Positions 63,985 to 64,000 of a stretch of 64,000 bases of DNA are shown here, in pieces. The stretch is from Oceanotoga teriensis (GTDB lineage: Bacteria; Thermotogota; Thermotogae; Petrotogales; Petrotogaceae): positions 1 through 64,000 of the forward strand of contig NZ_QGGI01000016.1 in NCBI RefSeq assembly GCF_003148465.1, in the 5' to 3' direction. Each line of letters starts with the position of its first letter. The first letter of the stretch is position 1. The notes under the pieces are model-generated. The model was not told the DNA's origin, ran no database searches, and saw only the letters and a program-made list of their open reading frames with translations. A program made the translations under genes and the position numbers.

Positions 63985-64000
63985 ATTTATTATATTTTTT

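Overview
The window is very A+T-rich and densely coded, with strong GGAGG-type ribosome sites, AGA as the main arginine codon, and intrinsic terminators of the hairpin-plus-T type. It carries a diderm-style export cluster (MMPL/RND exporter, LolA-like periplasmic protein, putative outer-membrane barrel), many carbohydrate and PTS genes, diguanylate cyclases and a chemoreceptor. This fits a fermentative, low-G+C diderm bacterium. My best guess is the Thermotogota order Petrotogales (Oceanotoga/Geotoga-like). Fusobacteriota or Spirochaetota remain possible, because there is no rRNA to decide.

Region 1, about 1-9800, is a defence island. It holds a STAS-like (DUF4325) plus PIN-domain gene pair, a decayed IS3-type transposase, and a three-gene ABC-3C system (SMEK protein, small middle component, DUF2326 ATPase). 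Next come a striking cluster of perfect short hairpins, a 38-repeat CRISPR array and cas4-cas1-cas2. The array is read on the minus strand from a leader near 7552 toward a degenerate last repeat at 5073. No interference genes (cas3, cas5-8) are present, so the array must rely on effectors encoded elsewhere.

Region 2, about 9847-18726, has an esterase with a helix-hairpin-helix protein, a corrinoid adenosyltransferase, and a beta-glucoside operon. That operon (PTS IIBCA, GH1 phospho-glucosidase, BglG/LicT antiterminator) has an RNA antiterminator/terminator leader. A divergent PfkB kinase and a membrane protein follow. Region 3, about 18784-27493, is a divergent sugar locus. The minus operon holds a long PMI-like protein, a GntR regulator, a TIM-barrel isomerase and DeoC. 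The plus operon holds a mannose-family PTS (IIA, IIB, IIC, IID), a second PMI and another GntR regulator.

Region 4, about 27541-34116, contains a doubly damaged chemoreceptor, a GH38-like enzyme with its LacI repressor (matching palindromic operators at both promoters), a predicted C-rich-loop small RNA, and a BaiN-family flavoprotein. Region 5, about 34354-43506, has two GGDEF proteins and a GntR-PfkB-RbsA-RbsC-RbsB-ADP-ribosylglycohydrolase operon that looks like nucleoside or ADP-ribose salvage. Region 6, about 43733-50681, is a TPR protein and a three-gene export operon divergent from a MarR regulator.

Region 7, about 50702-64000, has a GNAT protein, an amidohydrolase, a flavodoxin behind a DtxR-like iron box, TetR-MATE, an ArsR-TroABCD metal-uptake operon behind a perfect 38-bp inverted repeat, an OhrR-like regulator and HtpG. 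A free-standing transcription unit follows (promoter, about 170-nt structured RNA, terminator, 29-codon ORF, terminator), then two unknown genes at the right end. The observations most worth testing are the hairpin cluster beside the CRISPR array, the C-rich small RNA, the RNA/micro-ORF unit, a cas4 start codon that reads ATA, and a spacer pair that differs almost only at silent codon positions.
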